From an uncultured Clostridia bacterium (GTDB lineage: Bacteria > Bacillota > Clostridia > Oscillospirales > Ruminococcaceae), in the NCBI GenBank assembly GCA_946613705.1, contig CAMOFU010000150.1:1-6114 (forward strand): 6,114 nt of DNA, in the 5' to 3' direction. The notes beneath the pieces were generated by a model. The model was given only the letters and a program-made list of their open reading frames with translations, made no database searches and had not been told where the DNA came from. The first letter of the stretch is position 1, and each line of letters opens with the position of its first letter. The position numbers and the translations under genes were made by a program. Below, in pieces: positions 1-6,068 of the stretch.

Positions 1-28
1 TATCCTACTATACTATTTTTCAATAGGC

Positions 29-57
29 GGCATTGCGCGCGGCCGCTGCCGCGACCG
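29..57 (+). repeat. GC-rich 29-bp hairpin repeat, single copy
   Basis: The unit begins GGCATTGCGC and ends CGACCG. Its centre is a perfect 6-bp stem, CGCGGC / GCCGCG (38-43 and 48-53), around a CGCT loop. The same family appears as two tandem copies at 5833-5890, in reverse orientation on the window but in the same orientation relative to the neighbouring promoter. The first 10 bases, the CGCT loop and the CGACCG end are identical between sites, while the stem bases differ but still pair. It ends 12 bp before the -35 box of the citrate synthase promoter. This looks like a dispersed chromosomal repeat (REP-like); its function is unknown. Confidence 0.6.
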
Positions 58-69
58 TGAACGTGGTGC

Positions 70-98
70 TTGACATTATGGGGGAAATATGTTAAAAT
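70..98 (+). promoter_or_regulatory. Sigma-A/sigma-70 type promoter of the citrate synthase cluster
   Basis: A perfect -35 box TTGACA (70-75), a 17-bp spacer and a -10 box TAAAAT (93-98, one mismatch from TATAAT) fit the housekeeping sigma consensus. Transcription would start near 105, giving a leader of about 50 nt before the ATG at 156. The leader is A-rich and shows no clear riboswitch or strong hairpin. Confidence 0.75.
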
Positions 99-155
99 AA
101 TAAGAAATAGTTTTGTAAAAAAGACCGAAACTTCATAAACAGGGAGTGCAGAAAA

Positions 156-1505
156 ATGAAAAACAATACCGCAAGAGATATGCTCTATCAGCAGTTTGTA
201 GAGAATAATGCGATCGACCCCAAGCTCTATGACAAGTACGTTGTCAAGCGGGGGCTGAGAAATGCCGACGGCACAGGAGTTATCGCGGGACTTACCAATA
301 TATGCAACGTTCACGGCTATGTTATAAACGAGGGCGAAAAGTCGCCTATCGAGGGTCAGCTCATCTATCGCGGATATAATATAAACGACATTGTAGCGAA
401 TGCCGAAAAGGAAAACCGCTTCGGATATGAGGAGGTCGTGTATCTGCTGCTGCTGGGCGAGCTGCCCACCCGCGCAGAGCTCGATGCCTTCTCGGAGATA
501 ATGTCGGAGAACCGCGAGCTGCCGCCGAACTTCTTTGAGGATATGATACTCAAGGCTCCCTCGCCCGATATCATGAATGAGATGGGGCGCTCGGTGCTGG
601 CTCTCTATTCCTATGACGACAGCCCCGAGGACCGCTCGCCCGCAAAGGAAATGGCGACCGCTATCTCGATAATCAGCAGGCTGCCCAATATAATGGTGTC
701 TGCCTATCAGGTGAAGCAGAGAGTGTATAACAACAAGTCGATGATAATGCACCCGCTCATACCCTCGCATTCGACTGCGGAGATGATACTTTCTGCGCTC
801 CGCCCCGACCGCACATTCACCGACGAGGAGGCAAAGCTGCTCGACGTTATGCTGATGCTGCACGCAGAGCACGGCGGCGGAAACAACTCCACCTTCTCCT
901 GCCGTGTGCTCACGTCCTCGGGAACAGACCCGTATTCGGCATACTCTGCCGCTATCGGTGCGCTGAAGGGTCCGCGTCACGGCGGCGCGAACGCAAAGGT
1001 CTCGCAGATGCAGGAGTGCGTGAAGAAGGGCGTACATAACTGGGACGATGAGGAGGAGGTCGCAGAGTTCCTGCGAAAGATACTCCGCAAGGAAGAGAAC
1101 GACGGCTCGGGTCTTATCTACGGAATGGGTCACGCGGTCTATACCCTGTCCGACCCGAGAGCTGTTATCCTAAAGGAAAATGCCAAGAAGCTCGCAGCAG
1201 GCACCGAGTATGAGAAGGAGTTCGCGCTGCTCGAAACGATAGAAAGGCTCACTCCCGCACTGTTCAAGGAGATAAAGAAAGACGACAAGACGATGTGCGC
1301 AAACGTCGATATGTACTCGGGTCTGGTCTACAGAATGCTGGGTATCCCCTCGGACCTGTTCACACCGCTGTTCGCAGTGTCGCGTATGGCAGGCTGGAGC
1401 GCTCACCGATTCGAGGAGCTCGTTACGGGCAAGCGCATAATCCGTCCCGCTTACAAGGCTATCAAGGGCGAGAAGAAATATGTTCCGATCGGCGAGAGAG
1501 CATAG
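156..1505 (+). CDS. gltA: Citrate synthase (Si-type)
   Basis: The product (449 aa) condenses acetyl-CoA with oxaloacetate to give citrate and CoA, the cytoplasmic entry to the TCA cycle. In anaerobic Clostridia this usually feeds an incomplete branch toward 2-oxoglutarate and glutamate. The family signatures are clear. LHAEHGGGNNST lies around 235-246, with catalytic His239 (pig His274 equivalent). GMGHAVYTLSDPRA holds His326 (pig His320), and ANVDMYSG holds Asp385 (pig Asp375). GPRHGGANAKV (272-282) and the SRMAGWSAHRFEE segment with Arg410 also fit substrate binding. Length is normal for the family and all catalytic residues are present. The ATG follows an AGGGAG site (141-146) with 9 nt spacing. 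It is the first gene of a probable operon. Methylcitrate synthase is an alternative that sequence reading alone cannot fully exclude, but no propionate genes are nearby. Confidence 0.95.
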   Translation: MKNNTARDMLYQQFVENNAIDPKLYDKYVVKRGLRNADGTGVIAGLTNICNVHGYVINEGEKSPIEGQLIYRGYNINDIVANAEKENRFGYEEVVYLLLLGELPTRAELDAFSEIMSENRELPPNFFEDMILKAPSPDIMNEMGRSVLALYSYDDSPEDRSPAKEMATAISIISRLPNIMVSAYQVKQRVYNNKSMIMHPLIPSHSTAEMILSALRPDRTFTDEEAKLLDVMLMLHAEHGGGNNSTFSCRVLTSSGTDPYSAYSAAIGALKGPRHGGANAKVSQMQECVKKGVHNWDDEEEVAEFLRKILRKEENDGSGLIYGMGHAVYTLSDPRAVILKENAKKLAAGTEYEKEFALLETIERLTPALFKEIKKDDKTMCANVDMYSGLVYRMLGIPSDLFTPLFAVSRMAGWSAHRFEELVTGKRIIRPAYKAIKGEKKYVPIGERA

Positions 1506-1538
1506 CCTTGTGCCGACTATAAAGAAGGAAGTGCCATT

Positions 1539-2462
1539 ATGTCTACTATGATAACATCTAAATTCAAGAGCCGCGACGGTGTGCATGATATCAGATACCA
1601 TGTCTGGTTCCCCGAGGGCGACCCGATCGGGATAGTGCAGATCGCACACGGTATGTGCGAGTATGCAAGAAGATATTCGGAATTTGCAGAGTTCCTTACC
1701 GAGCACGGCTTTCTCGTATGCGCCAACGACCATCTGGGACACGGCGGCAGCGTGAACGACCCCTCGGAGCTGGGATATTTCTCTCCCGAAAACGGCTGGG
1801 AAAATGTCGTAAAGGATATGCACACGCTCACTAAGCTGATGAAGAAGTCCTACCCCGAGGTGCCGTATTTTCTGTTCGGTCACAGCATGGGCTCCTTCCT
1901 GTCAAGAGCGTATACCACATGGTTCGGCTCCGAGCTCACGGGCGCTGTCTACTGCGGCACCGCAGGCCCGCTGAAGGGCGGCGAGGCGATGCTGCTTGCA
2001 GTTGATGCCGCGAAGCACCGTCATGATGATACCTACCGCAGCGAAACGCTCAATAAGGCGACCTTCGGCTCATATAACAAGAAGATCGCGGACAAGAGGA
2101 CAGATTTTGACTGGCTGTCCCGTGACGACAGTGTTGTCGATGCTTATATCGAGGACGACCTCTGCGGCTTTGTATTTACACTCAACGGCTTTGAGAATCT
2201 CGGCAAGCTGCTCTGGTTCGTAAGTCAGGAGAAGTGGTTCTCCACTATCCGCAAGGACCTGCCGATACTGCTCATCACAGGCGATGCCGACCCTGTCGGG
2301 GCCTACGGCGAGGGCGTGAAAAAGGTGTTCAACAAGCTTATCTCCTACAGTGCCGCAGCCTCGATACGTATTTATGAGGGTGCCCGCCACGAGCTTATCA
2401 ACGAACTGAACAAGGAAGAAGTCTATCAGGACGTGCTCAACTTTCTTAATACCTATATCTGA
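1539..2462 (+). CDS. Alpha/beta-hydrolase, lysophospholipase / monoacylglycerol lipase-like (Hydrolase_4 type)
   Basis: This 307-aa serine hydrolase has an alpha/beta fold. An HG oxyanion motif lies at His37-Gly38 (IAHGMCEYARRY). The nucleophile elbow GHSMGS (114-119) carries Ser116. The acid is probably Asp251 in TGDADPVG, and the base is His284 in EGARHELINE. The order and spacing match the PldB/monoacylglycerol lipase group, which cleaves ester bonds of lysophospholipids, monoacylglycerols or other small esters. The true substrate cannot be read from sequence. The segment between about 145 and 235 would be the variable lid. No signal peptide or membrane segment is visible, so it is probably cytoplasmic. 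The ATG at 1539 follows AAGGAAG (1525-1531); a second Met at codon 4 is a less well-spaced alternative. It starts 33 nt after the citrate synthase stop with no terminator between, so co-transcription is likely. Confidence 0.85.
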   Translation: MSTMITSKFKSRDGVHDIRYHVWFPEGDPIGIVQIAHGMCEYARRYSEFAEFLTEHGFLVCANDHLGHGGSVNDPSELGYFSPENGWENVVKDMHTLTKLMKKSYPEVPYFLFGHSMGSFLSRAYTTWFGSELTGAVYCGTAGPLKGGEAMLLAVDAAKHRHDDTYRSETLNKATFGSYNKKIADKRTDFDWLSRDDSVVDAYIEDDLCGFVFTLNGFENLGKLLWFVSQEKWFSTIRKDLPILLITGDADPVGAYGEGVKKVFNKLISYSAAASIRIYEGARHELINELNKEEVYQDVLNFLNTYI

Positions 2463-2487
2463 CCCTCTTTGAAAGGAACACTGCATT

Positions 2488-4014
2488 ATGTTTGCTAAGA
2501 TCAACAGCCTCGGGCTGATGGGGCTGAACGCATTCCCTGTCGAGGTGGAGATAGAGGCAAGCCGCGGAATGCAGAGCTTCGACGTGGTCGGGCTGGCGGA
2601 TATCGCCGTGCGCGAGAGCCGCGAGAGGATACGCTCCGCACTGCGCTCGTCGTCCATCAGCTTTCCGAATCAGAAGATAATGATAAACCTGGCTCCCGCA
2701 GACAAGAAGAAGTCGGGCTCGGTACACGATCTGGCGATAACCGCCGCGCTGCTTACCGTTATGGGCTTCTGCCGCGAACAGCAGACCGAGCACGCAGCAT
2801 TCATAGGCGAGGTGTCGCTCTCGGGAGAGATACGTCCCGTGACGGGTGTGCTGCCGATGACGATACTTGCGCGTGAGCTGGGGCTGGAGGAGATATACGT
2901 CCCCTTCGAGAACGCGCGCGAGGCAGCTGTGATCGAGGGGATCAAGGTCTACGGTGTCGAGAGCGTGGCACAGCTCACACTGCACTTCTCGGGCAAGGCG
3001 GTCATGCTGCCCGCTCAGGCGGCACGGATAGGCGAGCCCGATTATTTCGGCACGCTCGACTTTGCAGACGTGAGAGGTCAGCAGAATGCCAAGAAGGCTC
3101 TGGAGATCGCGGCGGCAGGAGGGCACAATGCCCTTATGATCGGTGCCCCGGGGTCGGGCAAGTCGATGCTGGCAAAGCGTATGCCCTCGATATTGCCTAA
3201 GATGACCTTTGAGGAGTCTATCGAAACGACCAATATCCACTCGGTGGCGGGGCTGCTCGATAAGGACGACCCGCTCGTGACCGTAAGACCGTTCCGCTCG
3301 CCGCACCATACCGTTTCGGCAGCAGGGCTCTCGGGCGGCGGCTCGGTGCCGCGCCCCGGGGAGATAAGCCTTGCACATAACGGGCTGCTGTTTCTCGATG
3401 AGCTTGCAGAGTTTTCCCGTCAGGCGCTCGAGATACTCAGGCAGCCGCTCGAGGACAGGCAGGTCACGATCTCGCGCGTTTCGGGAAGCGTGACATACCC
3501 CTGCTCGTTTATGCTGATAGCTGCGATGAACCCCTGCCCGTGCGGCTACTACGGCCACCCGACCCGCAAATGCATCTGCAATCCCAGACAGGTAAAGAGC
3601 TATCTTTCCAAGGTCTCGGGGCCGCTGCTCGACAGGTTCGACATCCACGTTGAGGTGGCACCCGTGGAGTTTTCCGATCTTTCCTCAAAAGCCAAGGAGG
3701 AGAGCTCCGAGGCGGTGCGGGAGCGCGTTCAGGCGGCACGGGATATTCAGACAAAGCGGTTCAGCGGCACAGGCATCACCTGCAACGCGCGCATCACCAG
3801 CGATATTATCCGCGATGTCTGCCCGATGACCGATAAGGCGGAGCAGACTCTGAAAAACGTATTCGACAGGCTCGGTCTCTCGGCAAGAGCATACGACCGT
3901 ATATTGAAGGTGGCAAGGACCTGCGCCGATATGGAGGCAAGCGATGTGCTTACCGAAAAGCATATTGCTCAGGCCGTGCAGTTCCGCAGCCTCGACAGAA
4001 AATATCACGAATAA
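2488..4014 (+). CDS. comM: YifB/ComM-family Mg-chelatase-like AAA+ ATPase
   Basis: This 508-aa protein has the complete YifB/ComM architecture. The N-terminal domain (about 1-170) is Lon-protease-like (ChlI type), with the family phrases VVGLADIAVRESRERIRSA and NLAPADKKKSGSVHDLAI. The AAA+ core follows, with Walker A GAPGSGKS (219-226), Walker B LLFLDE (300-305), the sensor region AAMNPCPCG with Asn348, and LLDRFDIHVEV with Arg383. The C-terminal helical Mg-chelatase-type domain contains SARAYDRILKVARTCAD. A four-cysteine group (Cys350, Cys352, Cys362, Cys364) could bind metal. Studied ComM proteins are hexameric branch-migration helicases that aid integration of foreign DNA during natural transformation; the clostridial role is less certain. 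An AAAGGAA site (2472-2478) precedes the ATG by 9 nt, 25 nt after the hydrolase stop. It is not beside dprA or topA, where it often lies in other genomes. The stop codon lies inside the terminator stem. Confidence 0.93.
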   Translation: MFAKINSLGLMGLNAFPVEVEIEASRGMQSFDVVGLADIAVRESRERIRSALRSSSISFPNQKIMINLAPADKKKSGSVHDLAITAALLTVMGFCREQQTEHAAFIGEVSLSGEIRPVTGVLPMTILARELGLEEIYVPFENAREAAVIEGIKVYGVESVAQLTLHFSGKAVMLPAQAARIGEPDYFGTLDFADVRGQQNAKKALEIAAAGGHNALMIGAPGSGKSMLAKRMPSILPKMTFEESIETTNIHSVAGLLDKDDPLVTVRPFRSPHHTVSAAGLSGGGSVPRPGEISLAHNGLLFLDELAEFSRQALEILRQPLEDRQVTISRVSGSVTYPCSFMLIAAMNPCPCGYYGHPTRKCICNPRQVKSYLSKVSGPLLDRFDIHVEVAPVEFSDLSSKAKEESSEAVRERVQAARDIQTKRFSGTGITCNARITSDIIRDVCPMTDKAEQTLKNVFDRLGLSARAYDRILKVARTCADMEASDVLTEKHIAQAVQFRSLDRKYHE

Positions 4015-4058
4015 CAAAAGCTTCACGCGGCATTGAACCGTGTGAAGCTTTTGTTATT
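4010..4058. terminator. Rho-independent terminator between convergent genes
   Basis: An inverted repeat pairs 4010-4030 with 4038-4058 around a 7-nt loop (4031-4037). The 21-bp stem contains one G-U wobble and includes CAAAAGCTTCAC / GTGTGAAGCTTTTG arms. On the forward strand it runs into a T/A-rich tail. It overlaps the comM stop codon (4012-4014) and lies 16 bp beyond the reverse-strand SufB-like stop. The arm contains AAAAG/CTTTT, so either strand yields a U-run at the base of the hairpin. It probably serves both convergent operons. Confidence 0.85.
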
Positions 4059-4073
4059 ATTATTTATTATTTA

Positions 4074-5003
4074 TTATCCTCGCAGGAAGCCTTCTATGAT
4101 CTTCTTCTCGGCTTCCTCCTCGGTCAGGCCGAGTGTTTGCAGCTTGATTATCTGCTCGCCCGCGATCTTGCCGATAGCCGCTTCATGGATCAGCTCGGCA
4201 TCGAGGTCGCCCGCGAAAAGCTCGGGTGCCGCGTTGACCTTGCCGTTATCCGCAAGTATCGCATCGCACTCCGAATGGCCCTTGCACCTTGCATTGCCGC
4301 TTATCTTGGAGTGATATTCCTGATACGAATTACCCTTTGCGACCGACCTTGACACGATATCCGCGCCCGAATCCTCGCCGTTGAGCTCGACCGAGAAATC
4401 GGTATTCGCAGTCTGCTCTCCGTCCGTCATTATGCGCTCCTTTATGACCAGCCTTGCACCCTTCCCGAGCTTGCCCGAGGTCTTGCGGTAGGTGCTGTCA
4501 ACTCCGCCGATCTGTATCGTATCCATTTCAAGATAGCTGTCCTCGCCCTGCTCTATCTCGGTAACGGGGTCTATCCGCTTTGCGCCGCCGCCCGCACCCG
4601 TGCCGATATGCTTCTCCTTGTACAGCACCTTCGAGCCCTTGGCAAGTATGAACCTGTGTATGCCGTGGTGCCTTACATCGTGGCCGTCTGCCGTGTGTAC
4701 TCCGCAGCCCGCTACGATCACAACATCGGCACCCTCGCCTACATAGAAATCATTGTATACCAGATCGTTTATCCCGCCCTTGGTAACACAGGCGGGGATA
4801 TACACCGTCTCTCCCTTTGTATGGGGCTTTATGTGTATCACCAGCCCGGGGTCGCCCTCCTTGTTCTCTATCAGTATGTTCTCCGAGGACTGCCTTCCCG
4901 CACACTCTCCGTTGGAACGGATATTGTATGCGCCGTTGAATCTGCCGCTCCAGTCGGATACGATGCCGAGCAGCTCTTCCGTAGTCTTATCAAGCTTCTG
5001 CAT
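4074..5003 (-). CDS. SufB/SufD-family Fe-S cluster assembly scaffold (short, SmsB-like)
   Basis: This 309-aa protein belongs to the SufB/SufD beta-helix family, which with SufC assembles iron-sulfur clusters in the cytoplasm. The C-terminal half is diagnostic: NARCKGHSECDAIL (Cys240, Cys246), then LIHEAAIGKI (His273, Glu274), then EEEAEKKIIEGFL. By eye these align with the E. coli SufB region around Cys405 and His433/Glu434, so the catalytic side looks SufB-like rather than SufD-like. Other cysteines are 34, 72 and 100. It is much shorter than E. coli SufB (495 aa) or SufD (423 aa) and lacks the long N-terminal part, as in the minimal SmsB-type proteins of archaea and anaerobes. The start at 5003 is chosen because AAGGAGG (5016-5022) lies 12 nt upstream. 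The Met at 5015 directly abuts that site, and the Met at 5060 is deep inside sufC. The start overlaps the sufC end by 14 nt, indicating translational coupling. Two tandem TAA codons end it. Confidence 0.9.
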   Translation of the reverse strand: MQKLDKTTEELLGIVSDWSGRFNGAYNIRSNGECAGRQSSENILIENKEGDPGLVIHIKPHTKGETVYIPACVTKGGINDLVYNDFYVGEGADVVIVAGCGVHTADGHDVRHHGIHRFILAKGSKVLYKEKHIGTGAGGGAKRIDPVTEIEQGEDSYLEMDTIQIGGVDSTYRKTSGKLGKGARLVIKERIMTDGEQTANTDFSVELNGEDSGADIVSRSVAKGNSYQEYHSKISGNARCKGHSECDAILADNGKVNAAPELFAGDLDAELIHEAAIGKIAGEQIIKLQTLGLTEEEAEKKIIEGFLRG

Positions 5004-5739
5004 TGCTGATTGCATCCTCCTTATCCTTGCCGAGCGGGCAGCGCTCTGTCTTTTCTTCACCCAGCAGCTCGCCGAGTATCTCGTCCCTCGTTCCTGCCCT
5101 GCGCACCGAGCCGTTCGCTATCACCGCGATGTGATCGGATATCTCGAGTATCCTCTCCTGATGGGAGATGATGAGCAGCGATTTCTTCTCAGTCGTCTTT
5201 AAGCGCTCAAATGCCTCTATCAGGCTCGAAAAGCTCCACAGGTCTATGCCTGCCTCGGGCTCATCGAACACCAGCACCCGTGCGTCCTTCTTGGCAAGCA
5301 CCGAGGCGATCTCTATTCTCTTTGCCTCTCCGCCCGAGAGCGAAGCGTCGATATTACGGTCTACATACTCGTTCGCGCACAGCCCCACCTTACCGAGCAC
5401 CGCACAGATCTCTCTGTCGTCGAGACTGCGCTGTGCAGAGAGCTCGAGCAGATCGCGCACGTTCAGTCCCTTGAATCTGACGGGCTGCTGGAACGCATAG
5501 CCTATGCCCGCCCTCGAGCGGGTCGTGATATCCCAGTCGGTTATGTCCTCCCCGTCAAGCTCGATACTGCCGCCGACGGGCTTCTCCAGCCCCGCGATCA
5601 GCTTGGCGAGCGAAGTCTTTCCGCCGCCGTTGGGACCTGTTACTACCGTGAGCTTGCCCTCGGGGATATCGAGCGAGACATTTTTAAGTATCTCCTCACC
5701 CGTGCCGAGGCTCCAGCTCAGATCCTTTATTTTCAGCAT
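4990..5739 (-). CDS. sufC: Fe-S cluster assembly ATPase SufC (SmsC-like)
   Basis: This 249-aa cytoplasmic ABC-type ATPase has no transmembrane domain. It carries Walker A GPNGGGKTS (35-43), a Q-loop in YAFQQPVRFKG (Gln84/Gln85), the signature LSGGEAKR (134-141), Walker B VLVFDE (155-160) and switch His193 in ISHQER. LSGGEAKRIEI and the PVRFKGLNV segment are typical of SufC rather than of transporter ATPases. Its ATPase activity would drive conformational change in the partner scaffold encoded by the overlapping downstream gene. The ATG at 5739 is chosen for the AGGAGG at 5750-5755 (10 nt spacing) and because homology begins at MLKIKDL. The frame stays open up to 5886, but that extension crosses the promoter and the repeats. 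The last 20 or so residues are a charged tail with one Cys (234) that is not part of the core fold. Several SufC partners exist in nature; only a single scaffold gene is present here. Confidence 0.93.
   Translation of the reverse strand: MLKIKDLSWSLGTGEEILKNVSLDIPEGKLTVVTGPNGGGKTSLAKLIAGLEKPVGGSIELDGEDITDWDITTRSRAGIGYAFQQPVRFKGLNVRDLLELSAQRSLDDREICAVLGKVGLCANEYVDRNIDASLSGGEAKRIEIASVLAKKDARVLVFDEPEAGIDLWSFSSLIEAFERLKTTEKKSLLIISHQERILEISDHIAVIANGSVRRAGTRDEILGELLGEEKTERCPLGKDKEDAISNAEA
5016..5022 (-). promoter_or_regulatory. Ribosome binding site inside sufC that sets the SufB-like start
   Basis: On the reverse strand this reads AAGGAGG, within the last codons of sufC. It is 12 nt from the ATG at 5003 and 0 nt from the ATG at 5015, which favours 5003 as the start. 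Confidence 0.7.
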
Positions 5740-5757
5740 ATTCTGCAAACCTCCTGT

Positions 5758-5776
5758 CCGACCGATACACGGTCGG
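5758..5776 (-). promoter_or_regulatory. Inverted repeat in the sufC leader (possible operator or RNA hairpin)
   Basis: A perfect 7-bp dyad, CCGACCG-ataca-CGGTCGG as read on the forward strand, lies in the leader of sufC. It falls between about +11 and +29 from the predicted start near 5787, two bases upstream of the AGGAGG. It could be a repressor operator (such dyads are common for TetR- or Rrf2-type regulators) or an mRNA hairpin near the ribosome binding site. No regulator gene is in the window to decide. Confidence 0.5.
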
Positions 5777-5793
5777 TCACTATACTGCAATAT

Positions 5794-5822
5794 ATTATAC
5801 CTCTTTAGTGTTATTTTGTCAA
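5794..5822 (-). promoter_or_regulatory. Consensus sigma-A promoter of sufC
   Basis: On the reverse strand, -35 TTGACA (5817-5822), a 17-bp spacer and -10 TATAAT (5794-5799) match the housekeeping consensus at all 12 positions. Transcription would begin near 5787, leaving a leader of about 48 nt. A promoter this strong suggests the suf pair is either highly expressed or held down by a repressor, for which the downstream dyad is the candidate site. Confidence 0.85.
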
Positions 5823-5832
5823 CCAGCACAGC

Positions 5833-5890
5833 GTCGGTCGCAGCGGCGACAGCGCAATGCCGTCGGTCGCAGCGGCGACAGCGCAATGCC
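5833..5890 (-). repeat. Two tandem copies of the 29-bp GC-rich hairpin repeat
   Basis: Two identical 29-bp units (5833-5861 and 5862-5890) are followed by the first 4 bases of a third. Each contains a stem GTCGC / GCGAC with a 4-base loop (5837-5850 and 5866-5879). Read toward sufC, each unit is GGCATTGCGC, hairpin with CGCT loop, then CGACCG, the same plan as at 29-57. The promoter-proximal copy ends 12 bp before the -35 box. Because 29 is not a multiple of 3, spurious frames run through it. Confidence 0.8.
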
Positions 5891-5894
5891 GTCG

Positions 5895-6059
5895 CGCCCG
5901 ATATTGTGCAGAAGGCGGGCTTTGACGCGCTCCGGATCGTACATTTATGCAGGCTTTTATGTTTTGATGTTTTGTTTTTTTGTTTTCTTTTTTTGGTTTT
6001 TGGTCACGATCTGCCTGCGGTTTTTTCACTAAGCAGCCGTTTTATTTTTATTTTTATTT
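5895..6059. other. Non-coding spacer with strong T/A strand asymmetry
   Basis: No supported gene lies here. The first part (to about 5954) is mixed composition and contains a weak GCCCG/CGGGC pairing (5896-5900, 5916-5920). The stretch 5955-6004 is T-rich on the forward strand, and 5968-6005 contains no A at all. No reverse-strand intrinsic terminator is visible for the gene ending at 6060, since the forward strand lacks the A-run that would give a reverse U-tract. Confidence 0.6.
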
Positions 6060-6068
6060 TTATTTTTT
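6040..6068. repeat. TTTTTA hexanucleotide repeat
   Basis: On the forward strand, A residues at 6044, 6050, 6056 and 6062 are separated by runs of five T, giving a short 6-bp-period microsatellite. On the reverse strand this yields four in-frame TAA codons starting with the stop of the partial gene. Confidence 0.75.

Noticed and set aside
1170..1883. Reverse-strand open frame of 237 codons across citrate synthase and the hydrolase
   Set aside because: It spans the intergenic gap and overlaps two well-supported genes on the other strand; no motif or ribosome binding site supports it.
2446..3648. Long reverse-strand open frame of 400 codons antisense to comM
   Set aside because: It is opposite a clearly conserved ATPase, has no recognisable domains or convincing start site, and is rich in Arg/His/Cys as expected for a codon-bias shadow.
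5740..5886. N-terminal extension of sufC up to 5886
   Set aside because: The extension runs through the consensus promoter and the tandem repeats, is not SufC-like, and the Met at 5739 has a good AGGAGG.
5833..5894. CRISPR array
   Set aside because: The two units are directly adjacent with no spacers, and no cas genes are present.
5896..5920. Intrinsic terminator in the spacer
   Set aside because: The pairing is only 5 bp with a 15-nt loop and is followed by just three T residues.
5819..5944. Reverse-strand 41-codon open frame starting ATG at 5944 and ending in the -35 box
   Set aside because: There is no ribosome binding site, and most of the frame is translation of the 29-bp repeat, which is open in all three frames; probably not a gene.
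5811..6029. Reverse-strand lysine-rich open frame of 72 codons
   Set aside because: Its start is GTG without a ribosome binding site, the lysines come from the A-rich tract, and its end overlaps the sufC promoter.
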